A stretch of DNA of 50,652 nucleotides from Muribaculaceae bacterium (GTDB lineage Bacteria > Bacteroidota > Bacteroidia > Bacteroidales > Muribaculaceae): assembly GCA_017557425.1 (NCBI GenBank), contig JAFYYU010000014.1, positions 1 to 50,652 of the forward strand. The letters are read 5' to 3'. Each line of letters opens with the position of its first letter. The first letter of the stretch is position 1. Below are positions 16,263-24,491 of this stretch, in pieces. A model generated the notes under the pieces. The model saw nothing but the letters and a program-made list of their open reading frames with translations. It was not told where the DNA came from and made no database searches. The translations under genes were made by a program, and so were the position numbers.

Positions 16263-19200
16263 ATGAAGAAAAAACTCATCTTACTGGCGGCATTGGCAGC
16301 AATGGCAATGACCAGCCAGGCCGACGAGGGTCGCCTGTTGCGATTCCCCGGCACCAACGGCAGCGAAGTGGCATTCAGCTATGCCGGCGACATCTACACT
16401 GTGCCCATCACCGGTGGCACGGCGCGTAAACTCACCTCCCACAAGGGCTATGAAGCCTTTGCACGCTACTCCCCCGACGGGCAGACCATTGCCTTTACGG
16501 GCCAGTATGACGGCAATACCGAGGTCTATGTCATGTCCGCCCAGGGTGGCGAGCCCCGCCGCATCACCTTCACGGCCAGTAATCCCCGTGATGACTGGGG
16601 CGACCGCATGGGTCCCAACAACATCACGATGACATGGACACGTGACGGCAAGGGCGTCATCTACCGCAACCGCATCAGCGACAGTTTTGACGGCAAATTG
16701 TGGTGTGCTCCCATCGACGGCAGCATGCCCACCCAGTTGCCTTTGCCCGAGGGCGGCTTCTGCTGCTATAACGCTGACGGCACCAAGTTGGCCTACAACC
16801 GCGTTTTCCGTGAGTTCCGCACCTGGAAATATTACAAGGGCGGTATGGCCGATGACATCTGGATCTATGACACCCAGGCCAAGACGGTGACCAACATCAC
16901 CGACAACATCGCACAGGACATCGACCCCATGTGGATTGGCGACGAAATCTACTTCATGAGCGACCGCGACAACCGCATGAACATCTTTGTCTATAACACC
17001 GTGAGCGGCACAACCCAGAAGGTGACCGACTTCACCGAGTATGACGTGAAATTCGCCAACTGCGGCGGCGGCAAGATTGTCTTTGAGAACGGCGGCTACC
17101 TCTATGTGCTCGACCCCAAGACCAAGCGCAGCGAGAAGATTACCGTTTATCTCAACAGCGAGAACAACTTCGCCCGCGAGGAGCAGCGCAAGGTCAAGGA
17201 CGACCTGCGCGACGGCAGCCTTGCTCCTGATGGCAGCCGAATCGTCATCAGCGCCCGCGGCGAGGTCTTTGACGTGCCCGCCAAGCACGGCGTGACACGC
17301 AATATCACCCACACGCCCGGTGTTCATGAGCGCAATGCATCGTGGAGCCCCGACGGCAAAAACATCGCCTACATCAGCGACCAGACCGGCGAGACCGAGA
17401 TTTGGATGCGCCCCGTGGGCAGTGACAAGGCCATCCAGCTGACCAAGGACAACGACACCTATATCCGCGGCTTTGAATGGAGTCCTGACGGCAGTCAAAT
17501 CGTCTATACCGACCGTAAAAACCGCATGATTTTGCTCAACGTCAAGACCCAGGCCAAGCAGACCCTGCTGACTGACGAAATGGGCGAAATCCCCACCCCG
17601 AGTTTCTCACCCGACGGCAAATGGCTGACCTATTACCGCCAGGGAGCCAACGAATACAGTGTGGTTTACCTGTACAACATCGCCGAGCGCAAGGAATATC
17701 CCGTGACCGACCGCTGGTACGACAGCAACTCGCCTGTCTTCAGCAGCGACGGCAAATACCTGATTTTTGCCTCGGCACGCGATTTCAACCCCATCTACAG
17801 CAGCATCGAGTGGAACTTTGCCTATCGTGAGATGGAAGGCATCTACCTCGTGATGCTTGCCAAGGACACGCCCTCGCCCTTCCTCCCCAAGGATGACCAG
17901 GTAAATGCCGGTGGCGACAAACCCAAGGACGCTCCCGCCGAGCAGCCCAAGGACAAGAAGGGAAAAGGCAAGAACAAGGCCCAGGCTGATCCCAATGCTA
18001 TCCGCATCGACATCGACGGCATCGCTGACCGCATCGTGAAACTGCCTCTTGGCGCCGGCAACTACGGCGGCTTTGTGTGCAACGGCACTCACCTGTGGTA
18101 CAGCAACCGTGGCGGTGTGCGCGTGTTCGACTTTGCTGAGCAGAAGGACGAATCCGTTGCCGACCGCGCCTTTATGGTGCCCTCGGCCGACATGAAGACC
18201 GCCGCGTTCATCAAGGGCGACAACGTCTATATCGCTCCCCTCGCTCCCCGCAAGGCCGACCTGAGCGAGGCCGTTAACCTCGACGACATGATTGCCACGG
18301 TCAACTATGACCAGGAGTGGAACCAGATCTTCAATGAGGCCTGGCGCGCCTATCGTGACGGCTTCTACCTCGAGAACATGCACGGCGTGGACTGGCAGGC
18401 GATGCATGACAAATATGCCGCCCTGCTGCCCTACGTCAAGAACCGCCTGGATTTGACCTACGTCATCGGTGGCATGATCAGCGAGTTGGCAGTGGGCCAC
18501 GCCTATGTCAACGGCGGCGACCACATCATGCCCGATCAGCACAACATCGGTATGCTGGGTGCCGAGATGGAGCCCGTGGCCAACGGCTACAAGATCACCA
18601 AAATCCTGCGTGGCGCTCCCGACCGTGAAGAGCTGCGCTCGCCGCTGCTGGAACCCGGCATGAACGTCAAGGAGGGTGATGTCATCACCGCCGTGGACGG
18701 TGTGACGACCCAGGGCGTAAACAACATCTACAGCCTCTTGCGCGACAAGGCCGGCGTTATGACCGAATTGACCCTGAACGGCAACCGCAAAGTCGTGGTC
18801 AAGCCCATTCAGGACGAGTATCCCCTGTATCACCACGAGTGGGTACAGCACAACATCGACTACGTGAGCGAGAAGACCGGCGGACGCGTTGGCTACGTCT
18901 ATATCCCCGACATGGGTCCCGAGGGACTGCGTGAGTTCTCGCGCTACTTCTTTGCCCAGACCGACAAGGAAGCCCTCATCGTGGATGACCGCGGCAATGG
19001 CGGCGGCAACATCTCGCCCATGGTCATCGAGCGACTGCTGCGTCAGCCTTACCGCCTGACCATGTACCGCGGCAGCAACTACAACGGCACCACGCCCGAG
19101 CGCACGCTCGTCGGCCCCAAGGTGCTGCTGGTGAATAAGTACAGCGCCAGTGACGGCGACCTCTTCCCCTGGAGCTTCAAGGAGAACAAGATCGGTCCCG

Positions 19201-19499
19201 TTATCGGCACCCGCTCGTGGGGCGGCATCGTCGGCATCAGCGGATCCCTGCCCTACATGGACGGAACTGACATCCGCGTGCCCTTCTTCACCAACTATGA
19301 CACCCACGGCAACTGGATCGTCGAGAACCACGGTGTGGATCCTGACATCGTCATCGACAACGACCCCGTCATGGAGTACAACGGCATCGACCAGCAGCTG
19401 GATAAGGCCATCGAGGTCATCCTCGACCTGCTCAAGGACCGCCAGCCCATGCCCAAGACCCCCGCACCGCGCACCCTCAAGGACCTGGGCGTCGATTGA
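16263..19499 (+). CDS. Tricorn-type S41 protease, exported
   Basis: A 1078-residue protein with a signal peptide (MKKKLILLAALAAMAMTSQA). Two TolB/WD40-like propellers fill residues ~25-540, with repeated SPDG motifs (YSPDGQTIAF, WSPDGKNIAY, FSPDGKWLTY). A Lys/Pro-rich linker (~550-580) leads to a core region, a PDZ domain (~760-850) and an S41 protease domain. Active-site candidates are His746 (AVGHAYVNGG) and Ser963-Asp964 (YSASDGDLF), close to the numbering of archaeal Tricorn. Tricorn enzymes degrade peptides; exported Bacteroidetes members probably process periplasmic or imported peptides. The hairpin at 19623-19664 may end the transcript. Confidence 0.9.
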   Translation: MKKKLILLAALAAMAMTSQADEGRLLRFPGTNGSEVAFSYAGDIYTVPITGGTARKLTSHKGYEAFARYSPDGQTIAFTGQYDGNTEVYVMSAQGGEPRRITFTASNPRDDWGDRMGPNNITMTWTRDGKGVIYRNRISDSFDGKLWCAPIDGSMPTQLPLPEGGFCCYNADGTKLAYNRVFREFRTWKYYKGGMADDIWIYDTQAKTVTNITDNIAQDIDPMWIGDEIYFMSDRDNRMNIFVYNTVSGTTQKVTDFTEYDVKFANCGGGKIVFENGGYLYVLDPKTKRSEKITVYLNSENNFAREEQRKVKDDLRDGSLAPDGSRIVISARGEVFDVPAKHGVTRNITHTPGVHERNASWSPDGKNIAYISDQTGETEIWMRPVGSDKAIQLTKDNDTYIRGFEWSPDGSQIVYTDRKNRMILLNVKTQAKQTLLTDEMGEIPTPSFSPDGKWLTYYRQGANEYSVVYLYNIAERKEYPVTDRWYDSNSPVFSSDGKYLIFASARDFNPIYSSIEWNFAYREMEGIYLVMLAKDTPSPFLPKDDQVNAGGDKPKDAPAEQPKDKKGKGKNKAQADPNAIRIDIDGIADRIVKLPLGAGNYGGFVCNGTHLWYSNRGGVRVFDFAEQKDESVADRAFMVPSADMKTAAFIKGDNVYIAPLAPRKADLSEAVNLDDMIATVNYDQEWNQIFNEAWRAYRDGFYLENMHGVDWQAMHDKYAALLPYVKNRLDLTYVIGGMISELAVGHAYVNGGDHIMPDQHNIGMLGAEMEPVANGYKITKILRGAPDREELRSPLLEPGMNVKEGDVITAVDGVTTQGVNNIYSLLRDKAGVMTELTLNGNRKVVVKPIQDEYPLYHHEWVQHNIDYVSEKTGGRVGYVYIPDMGPEGLREFSRYFFAQTDKEALIVDDRGNGGGNISPMVIERLLRQPYRLTMYRGSNYNGTTPERTLVGPKVLLVNKYSASDGDLFPWSFKENKIGPVIGTRSWGGIVGISGSLPYMDGTDIRVPFFTNYDTHGNWIVENHGVDPDIVIDNDPVMEYNGIDQQLDKAIEVILDLLKDRQPMPKTPAPRTLKDLGVD

Positions 19500-19622
19500 A
19501 TCAACAACTGGTTCATCTGAGACATCCGCACTCGATAAAAAAAGAAAACAATAAATACAATAAATACTATGCTATCCAGTGCGTAGCGGGAAAGAAAGAC
19601 AACTTTCACAACTCTAACAACT

Positions 19623-19664
19623 AAGGCATCCGCACCCCTCATTCATTGGGAGTGCGGATGGCTT
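19623..19664 (+). terminator. GCATCCGC-type hairpin after the Tricorn-like gene
   Basis: ATCCGCAC (19628-19635) pairs with GTGCGGAT (19652-19659), extended inward by CCC/GGG and outward by C-G and AAG/CTT with one mismatch. GCTTGTTT follows on the plus strand. It shares its GCATCCGC core with hairpins at 34506, 36175 and 50389. Confidence 0.55.
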
Positions 19665-19687
19665 GTTTAGTCACGCGGCGTGACAAA

Positions 19688-19866
19688 GAGGCTGTGTCAT
19701 AATTGTGACTGCCGCTACAATAACCGCCCTGCGGGCGGGAAATTAAACAAATTTTGAATTAAAATTAAACGAAAAATAAATTTTATCGATAATTTTTAAA
19801 TAATTTGAATAATTTCCCGTGCGTAAGCACGGTTAAGTTTCCGAGTCTGAATTATGACACACCCCC
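19688..19866. mobile_element. MITE-like element, ~179 bp
   Basis: The ends are inverted repeats sharing a perfect 12-base core, TGTGTCATAATT at 19693-19704 and its complement at 19850-19861. Outer bases are similar G-rich runs (GAGGC versus GGGGG). The interior is AT-rich and non-coding, with two tight hairpins near the ends: CCGCCC-TGC-GGGCGG and CCGTGC-GTAA-GCACGG. No clear target-site duplication and no transposase were seen. It is probably a non-autonomous relic of an insertion sequence. Confidence 0.5.
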
Positions 19867-20045
19867 AATGCGGATGCCAATAAAAAACTTAGCGTCTTAG
19901 CGACTTTGCGTGAGGCACGGATGCGGATGTCGACTAAAGATTCTGATATTGGATAAACTTGGCGGCGTGTCAGCCATCGAAGCAGGTTTCATGGCTTTTG
20001 ATTGCACAAGTTTTGGCTATATTAGTAGTTTTTATAAATTGAGGT

Positions 20046-20076
20046 ATTGCCGTGTAGGAAATTTGCAGTATCTTCG
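20046..20076 (+). promoter_or_regulatory. likely dxr promoter
   Basis: ATTG at 20046-20049, a 19-base spacer and TATCTTCG at 20069-20076 match the Bacteroidetes consensus with one mismatch in each box. The leader to ATG 20118 would be about 35 bases. Confidence 0.45.
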
Positions 20077-20117
20077 CAGGTTGTATTTGACTAAAAAGAA
20101 AGGAATAAGAATTATAC

Positions 20118-21287
20118 ATGACACAGAAATGCCGTAATATTGCGGTGCTGGGTAGCACGGGCTCCATCGGGCGTCAGACGCTCGATATCATTGCCGAGTA
20201 CCCTAACCTGTTCAAGGCCTGGCTGCTGGTGGCGCGCAGCAGTGCCGACCTGCTCATCCAGCAGGCCCGCGCCTGCCGCCCTCACATGGTCATCATTGCC
20301 GACGAACGGTACTATGAGTACGTGCGCGACGCCCTCGAGGACACCGGCATCGAGGTGGCCACAGGCAGCGCTGCCATCGCCCAGGCTGTCACCGCGCCCG
20401 AGATTGACACGGTGGTGACTGCGATGGTGGGCTACAGTGGCCTGGAATCGACGATTGCCGCCATCCGGGCGGGCAAGCGCATCGCCCTGGCCAACAAGGA
20501 GACCTTGGTGGTGGCTGGCGAATTGATCGACCGCCTGTTGCAGGGTTCCGAGAGTGTGCTCTACCCCGTTGACAGCGAGCACGGCGCCTTTTACCAGTGC
20601 CTGGTGGGCGAACGCAAGGAGGACATCGACAAACTGCTGCTGACGGCGTCGGGCGGTCCGTTCCGCACCATGCCCAAGGAACAACTGTCAACCGTCACTG
20701 CCGCCGATGCGCTGAAGCATCCCAACTGGTCGATGGGCGCCAAAATCACCATTGACTCGGCGACGATGATGAACAAGGGCTTTGAGATGATCGAGGCGCG
20801 CTGGCTCTTCGGCGTAATGCCCGACGACATCGAAATCCTGGTGCACCCGCAGAGCATCGTCCACTCGATGGTCGCCTTCAAGGACGGCTCGGTGAAGGCC
20901 CAACTGGGTCTGCCCGACATGCACCTGCCCATTCGCTATGCGTTGGGCTTGCCTGACCGCCGCCTGGCGAGCGATTGCCGCAAGATGACAATCGACGACT
21001 TTGCCACGCTGACGTTTGAGCGCCCCGACTTCGACAAATTCCCGCTGTTGGGCACTGCATACGCTGCAGCGCGCACCGGTGGCACGGCCCCCTGTGTGAT
21101 GAATGCCGCCAACGAGATCGCCGTGGCCGCCTTCCTGAAAGACAAAATCAAATTCACAGACATCTTCAAGATCATAGAAAAAACGATGGAGCAGACGCCA
21201 CACGTCAACCATCCCGGCTACAACGACTACGTAGCCACCAACGCCGCCGCCCGCTCCATTGCCGAACAACTAACAGCTAAAAACTAA
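20118..21287 (+). CDS. dxr: 1-deoxy-D-xylulose 5-phosphate reductoisomerase
   Basis: A 389-residue cytoplasmic enzyme of the MEP pathway. It converts DXP to 2-C-methyl-D-erythritol 4-phosphate with NADPH, the committed step to isoprenoid precursors. Motifs are complete: LGSTGSIG for NADPH binding near residue 10, ALANKETLV, the metal-binding DSEH, LTASGGPFR, HPNWSMG, DSATMMNKG and HPQSIVHSMV. The length is normal. It begins an operon with rseP (24-base gap) and rlmI, a dxr-rseP order seen in many bacteria because both serve the cell envelope. Confidence 0.97.
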   Translation: MTQKCRNIAVLGSTGSIGRQTLDIIAEYPNLFKAWLLVARSSADLLIQQARACRPHMVIIADERYYEYVRDALEDTGIEVATGSAAIAQAVTAPEIDTVVTAMVGYSGLESTIAAIRAGKRIALANKETLVVAGELIDRLLQGSESVLYPVDSEHGAFYQCLVGERKEDIDKLLLTASGGPFRTMPKEQLSTVTAADALKHPNWSMGAKITIDSATMMNKGFEMIEARWLFGVMPDDIEILVHPQSIVHSMVAFKDGSVKAQLGLPDMHLPIRYALGLPDRRLASDCRKMTIDDFATLTFERPDFDKFPLLGTAYAAARTGGTAPCVMNAANEIAVAAFLKDKIKFTDIFKIIEKTMEQTPHVNHPGYNDYVATNAAARSIAEQLTAKN

Positions 21288-21311
21288 AGACTAAAAACTT
21301 AAAACTCAATA

Positions 21312-22727
21312 ATGAGCGCAACACTGATAAAGACATTTGAACTGATTCTCGCACTGGCCATCCTGGTGATGATCCACGAGTTTGGACACTACTTCTTCGC
21401 CCGCGTGTTTGGCGTGTGGGTAGAGAAATTCTATATGTTCTTCAACCCTTGGTTATCCATCGTTAAATGGAAACCGGGCAAATATGTCAAGTGGTTCTCC
21501 CACGGCAACGAGATGGGAGCCATGGAATCGTCGGACGCAGAAGAGAACAAAAAATCATGGCGCGCCACCGAGTATGGCATCGGCTGGCTGCCCCTGGGCG
21601 GCTATTGCTCCATCGCGGGCATGATCGACGAGTCGATGAACACCGAGGCCATGAAACAGCCCGCCAAGCCCTATGAATTCCGCAGCAAGCCTGCCTGGCA
21701 ACGCCTGTTGATCATGTTGGGCGGCGTGCTGTTCAACTTCCTGCTGGCCATCATCATCTATGCCGGCATCGTCTATGCTGTTGGCGAGCAGTTCATTAAC
21801 TTCACCGATGCCACCGAGGGCATGGAATTCTGTGACAGTGCCCATAAGGTTGGCTTTGAAGATGGCGATATCCCCTTGACGGCCGACGGCCGAACCCTGG
21901 CCTACTTCAACAGCGAGGATTTGAATGCCATGCTCACCGCCAAGCAGGTCACCGTGTTGCGCAACCACAAGGATACGGTAACAATCAACCTGCCCAAGGA
22001 TTTCATCTTCCAAGCCAATAAGGATGCTGAAGCGGGACAGTCCTTCATGGCTTATCGCTTACCTGTCGTCGTTTCTCAGACCCAGCCACGCATGGGCGGC
22101 GAGAAAGCCGGCCTGCAAGACGGAGACCGCCTCTTAGCAGTCAACGACACTCCCACCCCCAGCTACACCGAGTTCACGGCCGAATTGGAGAAAAACAAGG
22201 GCAAGAATGTCACGCTGCAGTACCGGCGTGGCGGGCAAATGATGACCGCTACCGATGTGCCCATCGATGGCGATGGCAAATTGGGCATCCTGCTCACCGA
22301 GCCCACCAAGATCTATCACACGACCGTCAAGAGCTACAACATCCTGCAATCCATCCCCCGCGGTATCGAGATGGGCTGGAACAAGATGGTGACCTACGTC
22401 AAGCAGCTCAAGCTTATCTTCACCCCGCAGGGTGCACAAAGTCTGGGCGGTTTCGGCACTATCGGCAGCATCTTCCCCTCGACCTGGAACTGGCTTGACT
22501 TCTGGAACATCACCGCCTTTATCTCGGTAATTCTGGCCGTGATGAACGTGCTGCCCATTCCTGCCCTGGATGGCGGCCATGTCATGTTCCTGTTGTATGA
22601 GATGATCACGCGCCGCCAGCCCAGCCTAAAGTTCCTGGAGAGGGCTCAAACCATCGGCATGGCATTGCTGATTGCCCTGCTGGTATTCGCTAACGCAAAC
22701 GATATCTATAGATTCTTCTTCAAATGA
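21312..22727 (+). CDS. rseP: RIP zinc metalloprotease RseP
   Basis: A 471-residue polytopic inner-membrane site-2 protease. The zinc motif HEFGH lies in the first membrane helix (~residue 24) and the LDGGH partner motif is near the C-terminus (about residue 420). A PDZ domain occupies the periplasmic part (~240-320, PRMGGEKAGLQDGDRLLAVN). Known members cut membrane-embedded anti-sigma factors or signal-peptide remnants. No anti-sigma factor is nearby, so the substrate is not indicated. It overlaps rlmI by four bases (ATGA). Confidence 0.95.
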   Translation: MSATLIKTFELILALAILVMIHEFGHYFFARVFGVWVEKFYMFFNPWLSIVKWKPGKYVKWFSHGNEMGAMESSDAEENKKSWRATEYGIGWLPLGGYCSIAGMIDESMNTEAMKQPAKPYEFRSKPAWQRLLIMLGGVLFNFLLAIIIYAGIVYAVGEQFINFTDATEGMEFCDSAHKVGFEDGDIPLTADGRTLAYFNSEDLNAMLTAKQVTVLRNHKDTVTINLPKDFIFQANKDAEAGQSFMAYRLPVVVSQTQPRMGGEKAGLQDGDRLLAVNDTPTPSYTEFTAELEKNKGKNVTLQYRRGGQMMTATDVPIDGDGKLGILLTEPTKIYHTTVKSYNILQSIPRGIEMGWNKMVTYVKQLKLIFTPQGAQSLGGFGTIGSIFPSTWNWLDFWNITAFISVILAVMNVLPIPALDGGHVMFLLYEMITRRQPSLKFLERAQTIGMALLIALLVFANANDIYRFFFK

Positions 22728-23905
22728 CCTATAAAACCGTAACACTCAAGCGAGGCAAGGAGGAATCGCTCAAGCGGTTCCACCCCTGGGTTTTCTCGGG
22801 CGCCATCGCGGCTGCCGACGACACCATCGAGGAGGGTGACCTGGTGACTGTCTATGCCAGCGACGGCACGCTCATCGGCAACGGCCACAGCCAGATCGGG
22901 AGCATCGCCGTGAGAATGCTCACCTTTGACGACACAGCCATCGACGAGGCTTTCTACGAGCAACGCCTCAACGATGCCTACAAGATGCGCCAGGCCCTTG
23001 GGATGCAACGCGAGGACAACAACGCCTACCGCCTTGTTCACGGCGAGGGAGATTTCCTGCCAGGACTGGTGGTGGACATTTACGGCCCCACAGCCGTGAT
23101 GCAGGCCCACTCGCCATGCATGCACTTCGCCCGCAACATCATCGCCCAGGCACTAGCCAAATTGCCGGGCGTACACAACGTCTATTACAAGAGCGAGACT
23201 ACCCTGCCATACATGGCACATCTCGACCCCGTCAACGACTATATTGTCGGTAGTATGGAAACCGACGAGGCTTTGGAAAACGGACTGCGGTTCCATGTCG
23301 ATTGGCTCAAGGGCCAAAAGACGGGATTCTTTGTTGACCAGCGTGAGAATCGCCGATTGCTGGAACATTACAGCCGTGGCCGCAAGGTGCTCAACATGTT
23401 CTGCTATACGGGAGGTTTCTCGGTCTATGCACTGAGAGGCGATGCACAGCTGGTCCACTCGGTGGACAGTTCGGCAAAAGCCGTGCGCCTGACCGATGAC
23501 AATGTGACGCTGAATTTCGGTGACAACGAGAGCCGACACAAGTCCTATGCCGAGGACGCCTTCAAGTTCCTCGACAATATGGAGAAGGATGCTTATGACC
23601 TGATTATCCTGGATCCGCCCGCATTTGCCAAGCACAAGAGTGCGCTGCGCAACGCATTGATCGGGTACCGCCGCCTGAATGCCAAAGCACTGGAGAAAAT
23701 TGCCCCGGGCAGCATCCTGTTCACCTTCTCTTGCTCACAGGCCGTGAACAAGGAACAGTTCCGCCTGGCAGTGTTCAGCGCTGCCGCACAGACGCGCCGC
23801 AGGGTGCGCATCCTGCACCAGCTCACTCAGCCCGCTGACCATCCCATCAACATCTACCACCCCGAGGGCGAGTACCTGAAGGGACTGGTGCTCTATGTCG
23901 AATAG
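22724..23905 (+). CDS. rlmI: 23S rRNA (cytosine) methyltransferase, RlmI family
   Basis: A 393-residue SAM-dependent methyltransferase. Residues ~1-75 form a PUA RNA-binding domain (GKEESLKRFHPWVFSGAI). Residues ~185-393 are the Rossmann catalytic domain: TGFFVDQRENR, NMFCYTGGFSVYAL for SAM binding, LDPPAFAK, and FSCSQ containing the likely catalytic cysteine. RlmI makes m5C1962 in E. coli 23S rRNA. The start overlaps the rseP stop, so the two are translationally coupled. Its TAG stop is the first unit of a TTTAGG-type tract. Confidence 0.92.
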   Translation: MTYKTVTLKRGKEESLKRFHPWVFSGAIAAADDTIEEGDLVTVYASDGTLIGNGHSQIGSIAVRMLTFDDTAIDEAFYEQRLNDAYKMRQALGMQREDNNAYRLVHGEGDFLPGLVVDIYGPTAVMQAHSPCMHFARNIIAQALAKLPGVHNVYYKSETTLPYMAHLDPVNDYIVGSMETDEALENGLRFHVDWLKGQKTGFFVDQRENRRLLEHYSRGRKVLNMFCYTGGFSVYALRGDAQLVHSVDSSAKAVRLTDDNVTLNFGDNESRHKSYAEDAFKFLDNMEKDAYDLIILDPPAFAKHKSALRNALIGYRRLNAKALEKIAPGSILFTFSCSQAVNKEQFRLAVFSAAAQTRRRVRILHQLTQPADHPINIYHPEGEYLKGLVLYVE

Positions 23906-23955
23906 GCTTTAGGCTTTAGGTTTTAGGCTTTAGGTTTTAGGCTTTAGGTTTTTAG
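23903..23955 (+). repeat. TTTAGG-type tandem tract starting at a stop codon
   Basis: About seven units of TAGGCTT/TAGGTTT repeat in tandem, and the first TAG is the rlmI stop codon. Related tracts begin exactly at the TAG stops at 16202 and, on the minus strand, at 50493. Confidence 0.8.
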
Positions 23956-23995
23956 TTAGGAAATAAATGTAACTATCAAATATTTTTAAACGAAA

Positions 23996-24433
23996 ATGAA
24001 AAAGATTATGATTCTTTTGGCAGCCGTGGCTCTGATGGCCATGACCGCATGTAATGAGAAACCCGCAAAAGAGACTCAGACAAAGGAAATTGCTACCGAA
24101 AAGGCTGAGGCAAAGGCTGAACAACCATCGACAGTGAAAGTGTCTCCGTTGGACAAGCCGCAACCCACCGAGGACGGTAAAGACCACATCGTGACCGAAT
24201 TCAACACCAAGGAATACCAGGTTAAGGTCGAGAACCTTGCCGACGGCACTTACCGTGTAACCCTCAATAAGGACGGCAAGGCCGATCAGGTGTATGAGAC
24301 CAAGAACTGCCGCCTCCAGGGCAAAACCTGCCTGATGCATACCGATGAAGGAAAGAACATCCTCATCAATGGCGATAAGGGCCAAATCGTAATTATGGAC
24401 AAGAAAGAGATCATCTATAAAGGCTCCAAGTAA
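23996..24433 (+). CDS. small lipoprotein of unknown function
   Basis: A 145-residue protein with a lipobox (MAMTAC, Cys19). A Lys/Glu/Ala-rich linker follows (~20-45). The C-terminal ~85 residues look beta-rich and include two cysteines (NCRLQGKTC) that may form a disulfide. It should be anchored in the envelope. I recognise no family. It lies 58 bases upstream of the dipeptidyl-peptidase gene. Confidence 0.75.
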   Translation: MKKIMILLAAVALMAMTACNEKPAKETQTKEIATEKAEAKAEQPSTVKVSPLDKPQPTEDGKDHIVTEFNTKEYQVKVENLADGTYRVTLNKDGKADQVYETKNCRLQGKTCLMHTDEGKNILINGDKGQIVIMDKKEIIYKGSK

Positions 24434-24491
24434 GCCAACGTAATGACCTTTTTCCCATCTTTAGAACAATTCAACAAAACAGATATTACAG

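Larger units (their letters stand above)
19500..20117. other. 618-base intergenic region rich in repeats
   Basis: No gene is supported here. In order it holds ATCCGCACTC (near 19525) and an ACAATAAATACAATAAA segment shared with 1140-1160. Next are the 19623-19664 hairpin, a short palindrome GTCACGCGGCGTGAC (19669-19683) and the MITE-like element (19688-19866). Then come an inverted GCGGATGCC (19870-19878), a CTTAGCG-family unit (19888-19913) and the dxr promoter. Confidence 0.7.

Noticed and set aside
23903-23955. TTTAGG tract as a true telomere of a linear replicon
   Set aside because: It is internal to the sequence, short, flanked by ordinary genes and repeated at other gene ends.
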